DNA of 7,508 bases from Rhodoferax sp. (GCA_020048295.1 JAIFMT010000126.1:1-7508), one strand, 5' to 3'; counted from the stretch's first letter, positions 1 through 6,885 are shown. A program made the numbers and translations. The notes: generated by a model not told the origin, from the letters alone.

Positions 1-1
1 C

Positions 2-343
2 CAGCCCAAACCCGAACACCTCAACTCGCACAACGTGACCCACGGTGGCGCGGTGATGACGCTGCTGGATGTGACCATGGCGATGGCGGCGCGCGCCGGT
101 GTCAATGGCATGGGCGTGGTGACCATCGAAATGAAAACCAGCTTCATGCGCCCGTCGCACGGCGCGCTGAGCGCACGCGGGCGGCTGCTGCACCACACCG
201 CCACGCTGGCGTTTACCGAAGCCACGGTGCTCGATGCGCACGGCAAGGCTTGCGCCCATGCCACCGGCACGTTCAAATACATCCGGCGGCTGCCGCTGGG
301 CAGCCACAACGCTCACCTGTTGACAGTCTCTGAAAATTTATAA
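2..343 (+). CDS. PaaI-type hotdog-fold thioesterase (5'-truncated by window edge)
   Basis: The gene is open from the left edge in the frame starting at base 2 and ends at TAA 341-343, leaving 113 residues of the C-terminal part. The visible segment carries the family signature HNVTHGGAVMTLLD (codons from about 29 to 70): the HGG turn and the following Asp belong to the central hotdog helix that holds the catalytic acid in PaaI/YbgC-like acyl-CoA thioesterases. The later beta strands (VVTIEMKTSFMRP, LAFTEATVLDAHGKACAHATGTFKY) match the usual strand order, including the Ala-x-Gly-Thr-Phe ending. Known family role: hydrolysis of an acyl- or aryl-CoA thioester in the cytoplasm; the substrate cannot be read from sequence. 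The last residues (LTVSENL) extend past the fold into an AT-rich, repeat-like stretch that supplies the stop. A GTG at 35 would begin inside the catalytic motif and is not the true start. Confidence 0.85.
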   Translation, partial: QPKPEHLNSHNVTHGGAVMTLLDVTMAMAARAGVNGMGVVTIEMKTSFMRPSHGALSARGRLLHHTATLAFTEATVLDAHGKACAHATGTFKYIRRLPLGSHNAHLLTVSENL

Positions 344-403
344 GAAATCAGGCTCTATCCCTTATTTACTGTGCGCTGATAGCTATTTTATTTGTAGTAT
401 ATT
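336..403. repeat. AT-rich dispersed-element-like sequence, degenerate palindrome
   Basis: The composition changes sharply here from GC-rich coding DNA to AT-rich DNA. The stretch contains the strings AAATCAGGCTCTA, TGCGCTGATAGCTAT and TATTTGTAG; ATAGCTAT (379-386) is self-complementary. I recall very similar modules (AAATCAGGCTCTAGCGCTTAT... GCGCTGATAGCTA) scattered between genes in Comamonadaceae genomes, with an inner GCGCTT/AAGCGC palindrome. In this copy the inner palindrome is degraded. The left end includes the thioesterase stop codon. Only one copy lies in the window, so repetition itself is not shown here. Confidence 0.45.
376..403 (+). promoter_or_regulatory. Candidate promoter for the acetyltransferase
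   Basis: CTGATA (376-381) and TATATT (398-403) are separated by 16 bases and match the -35 and -10 sigma-70 consensus at 4/6 and 5/6 positions. They lie about 58 bases before the acetyltransferase ATG, in the only AT-rich gap available. If real, the promoter is carried by the repeat-like sequence. Read-through from the thioesterase gene is an alternative, because no terminator is visible between the two genes. Confidence 0.3.
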
Positions 404-460
404 GGGCCCCGGCGGCGTGCCTGGTCTGGTCCCCATCTTGCTGAAACTGGAGTCCTTCAC

Positions 461-955
461 ATGACCTTTCACCTTTGGAATATTGGCAGTGGTGCGCACA
501 AATCTGACACCCTGGTGTGGCGCTTGCTGGCGTTTGACGACCTGCGGGTGTTTGAGTTGTACGAGGTGTTGCGTCTGCGCAGCGAGGTGTTTGTGCTGGA
601 GCAGCAGTGCCTGTTTCAGGACATGGACGGTTTTGATGCGAAAGCCATGCACCTGCTGGGCGTGCGCCACGGCGAGCTGCAAGCCTATGCGCGCTGCTTT
701 GCTGCCGGCATCAAGTTTGCAGAAGCCAGTTTTGGGCGGGTGCTGACGCGTCAGAGTGTGCGCGGCACCGGGCTGGGCCACCAGCTGATCGAGCAGTCGG
801 TCACCGCTATCAGTCAGTTGTGGGGACCGCAAGCGATTCGCATCGGTGCGCAAACGCAGTTGGCCGGTTTTTACGCCCGGCACGGCTTCGAAGATACTGG
901 CAAGCCCTACATGGAAGACGGTATCGAGCACCTGGAGATGCTGCGCCCGGCCTGA
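461..955 (+). CDS. elaA: ElaA-family GNAT N-acetyltransferase
   Basis: This 164-residue protein matches the ElaA branch of the GNAT superfamily along its length. The signature block LRLRSEVFVLEQQC (37-50) followed by QDMDGFD (53-59) corresponds to the ElaA core motif. GRVLTRQSVRGTGLG (92-106) is GNAT motif A, with RGTGLG as the acetyl-CoA pyrophosphate loop. IGAQTQLAGFYARHGF (128-143) is motif B, and PYMEDGIEHLEM (149-160) is the conserved C-terminal strand. Family proteins use acetyl-CoA to acetylate an amine; the natural ElaA substrate is not established. The ATG at 461 is chosen because GGAG (449-452) precedes it by 8 bases; GTG at 515 would remove an 18-residue N-terminal extension but lacks a Shine-Dalgarno. 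The last 49 bases overlap the convergent signalling gene. No membrane segment or signal peptide is seen. Confidence 0.9.
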   Translation: MTFHLWNIGSGAHKSDTLVWRLLAFDDLRVFELYEVLRLRSEVFVLEQQCLFQDMDGFDAKAMHLLGVRHGELQAYARCFAAGIKFAEASFGRVLTRQSVRGTGLGHQLIEQSVTAISQLWGPQAIRIGAQTQLAGFYARHGFEDTGKPYMEDGIEHLEMLRPA

Positions 956-3135
956 GTTTCATCCGCCAGCAGCTCCAGCACTGCGTGCTGCGGCATCGGC
1001 TTGTGGAAATAGTAGCCTTGAAATGTGTGGCAGCCCGCGCGCTCCAGGTAGCGCTTCTGGACTTCGGTTTCCACGCCTTCAGCCACCAGTTTCAGGCCCA
1101 GTCCCTTGGCAATGGAAATGATCGCCAGTACCACTGGAAACTGCAAGCCGTCGTCTTCGATGGGCATGACGAAAGAGCGGTCGATTTTCAGGATATGAAT
1201 CGGAAAGCGGTGCAGGTAGGACAGCGATGAGTAGCCGGTGCCAAAGTCGTCAATGGCCACACGCACGCCCAGTTGGCACAGCTTGTTGAGCTGCTCGATG
1301 GCCGCCAACGGGTTGCGGATGCAGATGTTTTCGGTCACCTCGACTTCGATCTGTGCGGGTGCGATCTGGTAGTGCGCCAGCGTGGTCCGGAGCTTGTCAA
1401 AAAAGTCACCACGCTCCAGGTAGTGCGGTGACAGGTTGATGGACAGATAAATGGGGTCGCCCCCCAACGCGTTCCACTCCAGCAGGTGGCGGCAGGTGGC
1501 GTCGAGCATCCAGTCGCTGATGGGAATGATCAGCCCGCTTTCTTCAGCAAACGGCAGAAACGCACCGGCCCCCAAAAAGCCGCGCTGGGGATGGTTCCAG
1601 CGCATCAGGGCCTCGGCACCGATCACTCGGCCACTGCTCACATCCACCTGCGGCTGATAGACCATTTCCAGTTCGCCGCGCGCCAGGGCCATGTGCAGGC
1701 CGTGTTCGAGTTCGATCTTTTCCGACGACTGGTTGAGCATGGTCGAGTCAAAAAACGCATGCCCATTGCGTCCCTGGGACTTCATGCTGTGCATGGCCAG
1801 GTCCGCGTTGCGAATCAAGGTATCGACGCTGTCGCCATCACGGGGATAAAGCGCCGTGCCAATGCTCGCCGAAATGTGGATTGATTGCCCGGCCAACTCA
1901 AACGGCATGCGCAAGCATTCCAGAAACGCCTCGGCCACGGTGGCGGTGTCGCCCGGCCGGTCAAGCTCCGGCAGCACCACCGTGAACTCGTCACTGCCAA
2001 AGCGCGACAGGGTGTCGCAGCGCCGCAGGCAGCCTTTGAGCCGATTGGCTGCCTGTTGCAGCAGTTCATCACCCACCGGATGCCCGAGCGATTCGTTGAC
2101 CACCTTGAATCGGTCAAGGTCAACAAACATCACCGCCAGCGCCACATTTTTTCGCCTGGCCTGCAGCAGTGCCAGGCCCAGGCGGTCCTTGAATAGCACC
2201 CGGTTCGGCAGGTCGGTCAAGATGTCGTGGTAAGCCTGGTAGGTGATCAGCTCATTGGCGCGTTTGCTGTCGGTGATGTCGCGTGCCACACCATAAATGC
2301 CTAGCCGCTGGTTGACGCTGGCGCTGTCGGCATGCCCAATGCGCTCGCCCATGGACATGGTCATCAGCTCCAGGCTGAAGCTGCGTCCTTCTTCGTCGGC
2401 GTGGCGCGACTTGAGCCGCAGTTCGATGTTGCGCGACCAGCGCTGATCACGCTGCCCATCGTTGAAGACGTAGTTGGCGCGTTCGATATCGAGCGGATGC
2501 ACCAACTCGGCGTAATGCCGGCCCATCAGGTCTTCGCGGGTGAAGCCCAGCAAAGGTTGCACGCGGTGGTTGACAAACGTGACCAGACCCTGGTGATCGA
2601 GCGTGAAGATGATGTCGGGGGAACTGTCAACCAGGTAGCGGTACATCCGCTCAGACCCCTCAAGCTGCCCAGTAATGTGTTTGTTTTCAGTGGCCAGGCG
2701 GCGTTGCTGCAAGGCGTTGTGAATGGCTTTGAGCAGTTCCTCGCGCGGATAGGGTTTGCGCAGGTAGTCGTAGGCACCCCGCTTGAGCGCGCCGATCGCC
2801 GCGTCAATGCTGGCATCGCCACTGGTCACGATCACATTGGCGTCGATGCGACGCACGTTCATGAAATCCATGATCTCGTGACCACCGATGTCGGGCAGGC
2901 GCAGGTCCAGAATGACCAGGTCAAACGACTGCTCGCTGAGATGGCGCAGCGCTTCACTGCCGCTGGCAGCGGTGGTCAGGACAAAGCCGCGATGGCTCAG
3001 CAACTCGCACAAACTGCCCAGCAGACGCGGCTCGTCGTCCACCAGCAGCAGCTGCGCTGGCACCTGCGCGGGTAGTGACGGGCTCAGGTGGGGTGCCAGG
3101 GTGAAGTCCCACGGGGTCGGATCAAAGGCGCTCAT
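907..3135 (-). CDS. Response regulator with REC-PAS-GGDEF-EAL domains (predicted cyclic di-GMP phosphodiesterase)
   Basis: The 742-residue soluble protein has four domains. REC (about 28-145) holds acidic residues D33/D34, phosphoacceptor D77 (VILDLRLPD), T104 and K127, so it looks phosphorylatable. PAS (about 163-295) begins YLVDSSPDIIFTLD and ends GVARDITDSKRANE. GGDEF (about 300-463) carries GSDEF (380-384) instead of GGDEF and keeps an RxxD inhibitory-site motif (R371-D374) five residues before it. EAL (about 473-725) is complete: E508 in EAL, N567, E599 in EVTEN, D629-D630 in DDFGTG, K650 and E686. The prediction is phosphodiesterase activity hydrolysing cyclic di-GMP to pGpG, with a weak or purely regulatory GGDEF domain. 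Its start overlaps the upstream kinase stop as ATGA and has no clear Shine-Dalgarno, suggesting translational coupling and a partner relationship. Its last 16 or so codons overlap the convergent acetyltransferase gene. Confidence 0.93.
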   Translation of the reverse strand: MSAFDPTPWDFTLAPHLSPSLPAQVPAQLLLVDDEPRLLGSLCELLSHRGFVLTTAASGSEALRHLSEQSFDLVILDLRLPDIGGHEIMDFMNVRRIDANVIVTSGDASIDAAIGALKRGAYDYLRKPYPREELLKAIHNALQQRRLATENKHITGQLEGSERMYRYLVDSSPDIIFTLDHQGLVTFVNHRVQPLLGFTREDLMGRHYAELVHPLDIERANYVFNDGQRDQRWSRNIELRLKSRHADEEGRSFSLELMTMSMGERIGHADSASVNQRLGIYGVARDITDSKRANELITYQAYHDILTDLPNRVLFKDRLGLALLQARRKNVALAVMFVDLDRFKVVNESLGHPVGDELLQQAANRLKGCLRRCDTLSRFGSDEFTVVLPELDRPGDTATVAEAFLECLRMPFELAGQSIHISASIGTALYPRDGDSVDTLIRNADLAMHSMKSQGRNGHAFFDSTMLNQSSEKIELEHGLHMALARGELEMVYQPQVDVSSGRVIGAEALMRWNHPQRGFLGAGAFLPFAEESGLIIPISDWMLDATCRHLLEWNALGGDPIYLSINLSPHYLERGDFFDKLRTTLAHYQIAPAQIEVEVTENICIRNPLAAIEQLNKLCQLGVRVAIDDFGTGYSSLSYLHRFPIHILKIDRSFVMPIEDDGLQFPVVLAIISIAKGLGLKLVAEGVETEVQKRYLERAGCHTFQGYYFHKPMPQHAVLELLADETQAGRSISRCSIPSSM
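3132..3135 (-). promoter_or_regulatory. ATGA stop-start overlap coupling kinase to response regulator
   Basis: The kinase TGA (3134-3132) and the regulator ATG (3135-3133) share four bases. The 20 bases upstream of the ATG on the minus strand (CTCTCACTCGCCCCACAGCC) hold no purine-rich Shine-Dalgarno. Termination-reinitiation by the same ribosome is therefore the likely way the second protein is made, which would tie the two protein amounts together. Confidence 0.75.
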
Positions 3136-5258
3136 GGCTGTGGGGCGAGTGAGAGGCGTGCCGGCAGCAGGATTTCAAAACTGGTTCCCAGGGGTGAGCT
3201 TTTGCAGGCAATCGAACCGGCCAGTTTTTTCACCAGACCGTGCACAATGCTTAGGCCCAAGCCCCGGTTGTCGCCGGCCTTGCTGCTGCGCACCGGTGAA
3301 AACAGCTTGGCCAATACGTCGTCGGGCAAACCCGGACCGGTGTCGTTGACCAGCAGCTCAACATAGTCAACCCCCTCACGTTGCGTCAGCCCACGGTTGA
3401 TGACCTCAATGCGCCCGCCGCGCGGCATGGCCTCCACGGCATTTTTGATCAGGTTGACCAAGATCTGTTTCAAGGTATCGACCGTTCCCAGCATGTGGCA
3501 GGCCTGATCCGGCACTTGGGCGGCAATTTGTACCGTTGCCGGTAAAAAACGGCTCTCGCGAAAAAGTCGCACGATGTCGTTGAGCACCCGGTTCACCTCC
3601 ACGGCCGTGGCGGGTGCGGGTGGCTTGACACCGGCAAATTCCTTGATGATGCTGCCAACGCGGTCAATTTCCTCGTTCAGGATGGCAATCTCGCCGGCCA
3701 CTGGCTCCTGGCGCGCCACCTTGTCATCGAGGACGCCGAGGTAATTCTTGATGATCGCCAGCGGATTGTTGGCCTCATGCACGACCTTGCGAGAGTTTTG
3801 CAACTGCTCGTCGCGCAACCGGGCGATGCGCCGGTCCATTTCACCACGCTCTTTGGCGGCCATTTCCAGCGCCGATGCCGCCTGAGCGCCAAACGCCAGC
3901 AGAAATTTGTCCTGGCGTTTGAGCTCGGCCACGCGCCAGGCCTCGACCCCGCCCACCAGCAGGCCCAGGCACCGGGTGCTGGTCGCCAGAGGCAGGCAAA
4001 TCAGGCTGTCCGCGTTAAACACCCGTAGCAGCTGGGCTTCTGCCAGACTTGGCAGGCCACGATTCTTGGTCAGAAAAACCAGACTGCGCTGCAATACCGC
4101 CTCGGCCATGCCACCGCCGCCCGCTAGCGTGATGGAAAAATCTGCCAGGCGTTGCTGGTGTTCACCGACCGACGCGCCGACCAGCCCGCCGCGTGTGCCG
4201 TTCATCAGAAACACCACACCGTCGTCAAGGCCAAACAGGAGACGGGCGTTTTGCCGCACGCATTCCAGCAATTGCGCATCACTCTTTTGTCGGGCAAACA
4301 GTTGCCCCATCTCGGCTGTCAGCGCCCGGTTGCGAATTTCTTCGTTCAGGCGCTGCTGCACCGGGCTGACTTTTTGCACCGGCGTGGTCGTTGCGACTGG
4401 CTGCAGCAATGTTTCAGCGCCGGACAGATCAATGCCAAGATACTCCGCTGCCTTCGTCACTTGCGCCTGGGCACCCTGGTGAATATTTTGCAGCGTGTCG
4501 TCGCTGATGCCGCAGATCGATCCGGTGTCTGCCGCCAACGCTGACTCTGGTGCCTGATCACTGAGCAGGTGCGCCAGATGCACCAGGCGCACCAGCGGGT
4601 GCGCACCCTCCAGGCGTGCGCTGTCTTCATGGTGGTAGAGCACGCTGTCTGCCAGGAAGGAATCCATTTGCCAGCGCTCGATCAGCCAGGCACCGGCTTC
4701 AGCGTGCGAAATATGCAGTGTGCGCTGCTCAATGGAACACAGGTTGCTGTTGTCGGCCGTTTGAAAGTTGAAGTGGTAAATATCGGGTGCTGCCGCCAAC
4801 AAAGCCAGCCGACCGACATCGTGCAACAGGCCCGCCAGGTAGGCCTCTTCAACCTGGGGGTAGGCCATGGCTTTGGCGATGTCACGCGCGACCATGGCGG
4901 CAGTCAGGGAATGTTTCCAGAAGCTGCGCAAATCGACACTGCCGGTGTGCGCAAAACCATTGAAGGTCTGAAAAACCGACTCGCTGATGACCAACATCTT
5001 GATCATGTCGGCCCCGAGGACACCCAGCGCCTGCATCAGGTTCACCTTGCGCCCGCCACGGTGGTAAGCCGCGCTATTGGCCACCTGTAGCACCCGGTTG
5101 GTCATGCCGGCGTCGTTTTCAATCAGCTTGGCCAGCTCGGACATACCCGCTTCGTCGGTCTGACACAGCTCGATGAGCTTGAGCAAGACCTGCGGCATCG
5201 CCGGCAGGCGTGCCACCAGCAAGCGGTTTTGAATGTCGTCGGGTTGGGTTGAATTCAC
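3132..5258 (-). CDS. Soluble HDOD-GAF-histidine kinase
   Basis: From the chosen GTG at 5258 the product is 708 residues; the numbers below count from an alternative upstream GTG at 5381 (749 residues), so subtract 41. HDOD spans about 54-280 (RLPAMPQVLLKLIELC, then DAGMTNRVLQVANSAAY) and keeps H157, H187-D188 (LLHDVG), H226 and H250-H251. A GAF-like domain spans about 358-510, followed by a charged helical linker. The HisKA helix has H535 in HEANNPL, fitting the HExxN motif associated with both kinase and phosphatase activity. The HATPase domain has N643/N647 (NLIKNAVEA), DTGPGL (680-685) and GLGLS (707-711). No membrane helix is present, so sensing is probably cytoplasmic. GTG 5258 is preferred because AGAG lies 7 bases upstream and HDOD begins soon after; the 5381 start has no Shine-Dalgarno. 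The overlapping downstream REC protein is the obvious phosphotransfer partner. Confidence 0.9.
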   Translation of the reverse strand: MNSTQPDDIQNRLLVARLPAMPQVLLKLIELCQTDEAGMSELAKLIENDAGMTNRVLQVANSAAYHRGGRKVNLMQALGVLGADMIKMLVISESVFQTFNGFAHTGSVDLRSFWKHSLTAAMVARDIAKAMAYPQVEEAYLAGLLHDVGRLALLAAAPDIYHFNFQTADNSNLCSIEQRTLHISHAEAGAWLIERWQMDSFLADSVLYHHEDSARLEGAHPLVRLVHLAHLLSDQAPESALAADTGSICGISDDTLQNIHQGAQAQVTKAAEYLGIDLSGAETLLQPVATTTPVQKVSPVQQRLNEEIRNRALTAEMGQLFARQKSDAQLLECVRQNARLLFGLDDGVVFLMNGTRGGLVGASVGEHQQRLADFSITLAGGGGMAEAVLQRSLVFLTKNRGLPSLAEAQLLRVFNADSLICLPLATSTRCLGLLVGGVEAWRVAELKRQDKFLLAFGAQAASALEMAAKERGEMDRRIARLRDEQLQNSRKVVHEANNPLAIIKNYLGVLDDKVARQEPVAGEIAILNEEIDRVGSIIKEFAGVKPPAPATAVEVNRVLNDIVRLFRESRFLPATVQIAAQVPDQACHMLGTVDTLKQILVNLIKNAVEAMPRGGRIEVINRGLTQREGVDYVELLVNDTGPGLPDDVLAKLFSPVRSSKAGDNRGLGLSIVHGLVKKLAGSIACKSSPLGTSFEILLPARLSLAPQP

Positions 5259-5279
5259 AAGAAGACTCTGAGCTGAGGG

Positions 5280-5309
5280 GTTATAGCGAGCAATGGCACA
5301 TTGATTGAA
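5280..5309 (-). promoter_or_regulatory. Candidate promoter of the kinase/regulator operon
   Basis: Read on the minus strand, TTCAAT (5309-5304) and TATAAC (5285-5280) are spaced by 18 bases. The -10 matches at 5/6 positions, while the -35 is poor (3/6). Transcription would start near 5273 and leave a leader of about 15 bases before GTG 5258. If this promoter is real, the longer GTG 5381 start is ruled out. The remaining gap up to 5513 holds no credible gene. Confidence 0.3.
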
Positions 5310-5488
5310 GTGCCCCACCACCACGTTTGACCCCCTTGCGATGCCTGCCCATTTTGCTATCAGAACTGGATTGCTGCGCACCTGAGCGCAGGATTGTCCG
5401 AATTTGTTGCAACTCTGCCACGCCCGTGTTCAGCGACCGCACGGTTCGAGCTGCCGCCGTGACTGGAACCCATCGCGGCCAAAACAGA

Positions 5489-5509
5489 CGCAACGGGTGC
5501 CCGGTTGCG
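5489..5509 (-). terminator. Possible weak terminator after the aminotransferase gene
   Basis: Four bases beyond the TAA stop, the minus strand can form a CGCAAC/GTTGCG stem with a small inner GG/CC pairing. A short T run (TGTTTTGG) follows only after a few bases. The stem is short and the T tract is weak, so termination here may be inefficient or factor-dependent. Confidence 0.3.
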
Positions 5510-5513
5510 GCGC

Positions 5514-6710
5514 TTAGATCACTTTGGCAATGCAGGCGCAAACGTAGTCAATGTTTTTGCTGTTGAGCGCGGCCACGCACATGCGGCCGGTATCAGTGCC
5601 ATACACGCCGAACTCGTTGCGCAGGCGCACCATCTGATCTTTGCTGAGTCCCGAGTAGCTGAACATGCCGATCTGGCGGGTGATGAAGCTCATGTCTTGG
5701 GCAACACCGGCGGCTTTCAGGCCGTCCACCAGCTTTTGCCGCATGGCCTTGATGCGCACGCGCATTTCGCCCAGCTCGGTTTCCCACAGTGCGCGCAGCT
5801 CGGGGTTGCTCAAGACGCTCGTCACGATCGCGCCGCCATGGGTGGGTGGGTTGCTGTAGTTGGTGCGAATGACGATCTTGAGCTGGCTGAGCACGCGGGC
5901 AGCTTCGTCCTTGCTGGCGCACAGCACTGACAAGGCCCCAACGCGTTCGCCGTACAGGCTGAAGCTCTTGGAAAACGAGGTTGCAACAAAAAAGTCCAGT
6001 CCGGCGGCAACAAACTTGCCGATCACCGCGCCGTCTTCGGCAATGCCGTAGCCAAAGCCCTGGTAAGCCATGTCGAGGAAGGGCACCAGCTGGCGTGCCT
6101 TGACGGCCGCAATCACCTCGTCCCACTGCGCCGGGGTGATGTCGTAGCCGGTTGGGTTGTGGCAGCAGGCATGCAACACCACCACGGTGCCGGGGGCGGC
6201 AGCGTTCAGGTCGGCCAGCATGCCGGCAAAGTCGAGGTCGCGGGTGGCGCTGTCGTAATAGCGGTAGCTTTCAACCGTGAAACCGGCGTTGGTGAACAGC
6301 GCGCGGTGGTTTTCCCAGCTGGGGTCGGAAATCAACACTTTGGCATCGGGGTTGAGGCGCTTCAGAAAGTCGGCACCCACTTTCAGGCCGCCGGTGCCGC
6401 CCAGACCTTGCACGGTGGCAATGCGGCCGGATGTGACGGGCTCGCTATCGGCACCAAACACCAGGTTCTTGACGGCGGCATCGTAGGCGGCAATGCCGTC
6501 GATGGGCAGGTAGCCGCGCGCTGTGGGCTTGTCCATCATGATTTTTTCGGCGGCCTGCACGCACTGCAGCAGTGGCAGTTTGCCGTTGTCGTCAAAGTAA
6601 ACGCCCACGCCGAGGTTGACCTTGGCGGGGTTGGTGTCGGCGTTGTATTGTTCGTTCAAACCCAGAATCGGGTCGCGCGGGGCCATTTCGACGGTGGAGA
6701 AAAGTGACAT
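5514..6710 (-). CDS. tyrB: Class I aspartate/aromatic amino acid aminotransferase (AspC/TyrB type)
   Basis: The 398-residue length is normal for the PLP-dependent fold-type I AspC/TyrB group. Visible active-site elements in order: GVGVYFDDNGKLPLL near residues 34-48; GLGGTGGLK (102-110) in the cofactor phosphate region; W132 stacking on PLP; HNPTG with N185; D213 and Y216 in LDMAYQGFG; the Schiff-base lysine K248 in SFSKSFSLYGERVG, with R256 contacting the cofactor phosphate; R282 in RTNYSNPP, the side-chain carboxylate binder; and R376 in GRM, the alpha-carboxylate binder. The enzyme moves an amino group between aspartate or an aromatic amino acid and 2-oxoglutarate in the cytoplasm. Having R282 and R376 both present suits dicarboxylic and aromatic substrates alike, so aspC is an equally fair name. 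ATG 6710 has AGGA (6721-6718) seven bases upstream. It lies downstream of groEL but is separated from it by a terminator. Confidence 0.93.
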   Translation of the reverse strand: MSLFSTVEMAPRDPILGLNEQYNADTNPAKVNLGVGVYFDDNGKLPLLQCVQAAEKIMMDKPTARGYLPIDGIAAYDAAVKNLVFGADSEPVTSGRIATVQGLGGTGGLKVGADFLKRLNPDAKVLISDPSWENHRALFTNAGFTVESYRYYDSATRDLDFAGMLADLNAAAPGTVVVLHACCHNPTGYDITPAQWDEVIAAVKARQLVPFLDMAYQGFGYGIAEDGAVIGKFVAAGLDFFVATSFSKSFSLYGERVGALSVLCASKDEAARVLSQLKIVIRTNYSNPPTHGGAIVTSVLSNPELRALWETELGEMRVRIKAMRQKLVDGLKAAGVAQDMSFITRQIGMFSYSGLSKDQMVRLRNEFGVYGTDTGRMCVAALNSKNIDYVCACIAKVI

Positions 6711-6743
6711 GGGGGAGTCCTGGGTTAAGTAAAAAACCAGGCA

Positions 6744-6749
6744 ATTTTA
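6744..6749 (-). promoter_or_regulatory. Candidate -10 element of the aminotransferase gene
   Basis: The minus strand reads CCGGTAAAATTGCC, with TAAAAT a 5/6 match to the -10 consensus, about 33 bases before the ATG. No convincing -35 lies 16-18 bases upstream. An independent promoter is expected because a strong terminator lies between this gene and groEL. Confidence 0.35.
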
Positions 6750-6816
6750 CCGGCCGCGCATCCACGGATGACATCGGCATTTGATGCGCAGGGGCAATTT
6801 TTCGATACCGCAAATT

Positions 6817-6851
6817 AAAAACCCCGCATGGCTCGCACCGTGCGGGGTTTT
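6817..6851 (-). terminator. Intrinsic terminator of groEL
   Basis: On the minus strand the transcript forms AAAACCCCGCA paired with TGCGGGGTTTT, an 11-bp stem around a 12-base loop. It runs directly into a T-rich tail (TTTTTAATTTG). The stem lies about 47 bases beyond the groEL stop. The plus-strand reading has only a short TTTTG tail, so function is mainly minus-strand. Confidence 0.85.
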
Positions 6852-6859
6852 GCAAGCAG

Positions 6860-6885
6860 GCCACAAGGGCGTAAGCCCTTGTGGC
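6860..6885 (-). other. Perfect 11-bp hairpin in the groEL 3' untranslated region
   Basis: GCCACAAGGGC and GCCCTTGTGGC flank the four-base loop TTAC (minus-strand reading). The hairpin starts 12 bases after the groEL TAA and ends 8 bases before the terminator stem. It has no T tract of its own, so it is not a stand-alone intrinsic terminator. It may shield the mRNA 3' end or be part of a tandem termination region. Confidence 0.8.

Noticed and set aside
383..931. A 182-codon minus-strand open frame covering the acetyltransferase gene
   Set aside because: The plus strand encodes a recognisable ElaA protein with a good start; the antisense product has no motif and spans the AT-rich non-coding gap.
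2332..3075. A 247-codon plus-strand open frame opposite the REC-PAS region of the signalling gene
   Set aside because: It lies wholly antisense to a clearly conserved multidomain gene, has no family motifs or ribosome-binding site, and such long antisense frames are expected in GC-rich DNA.
5353..5370. TTGCTATCAGAACTGGA as a second copy of the repeat-like module at 336-403
   Set aside because: Only the short GCTATCA string is shared; this is too little to call a repeat copy.
6159..6707. A 182-codon plus-strand open frame with many Gly and Val residues opposite the aminotransferase
   Set aside because: Its composition mirrors the codon bias of the aminotransferase on the other strand and nothing in it resembles a protein family.
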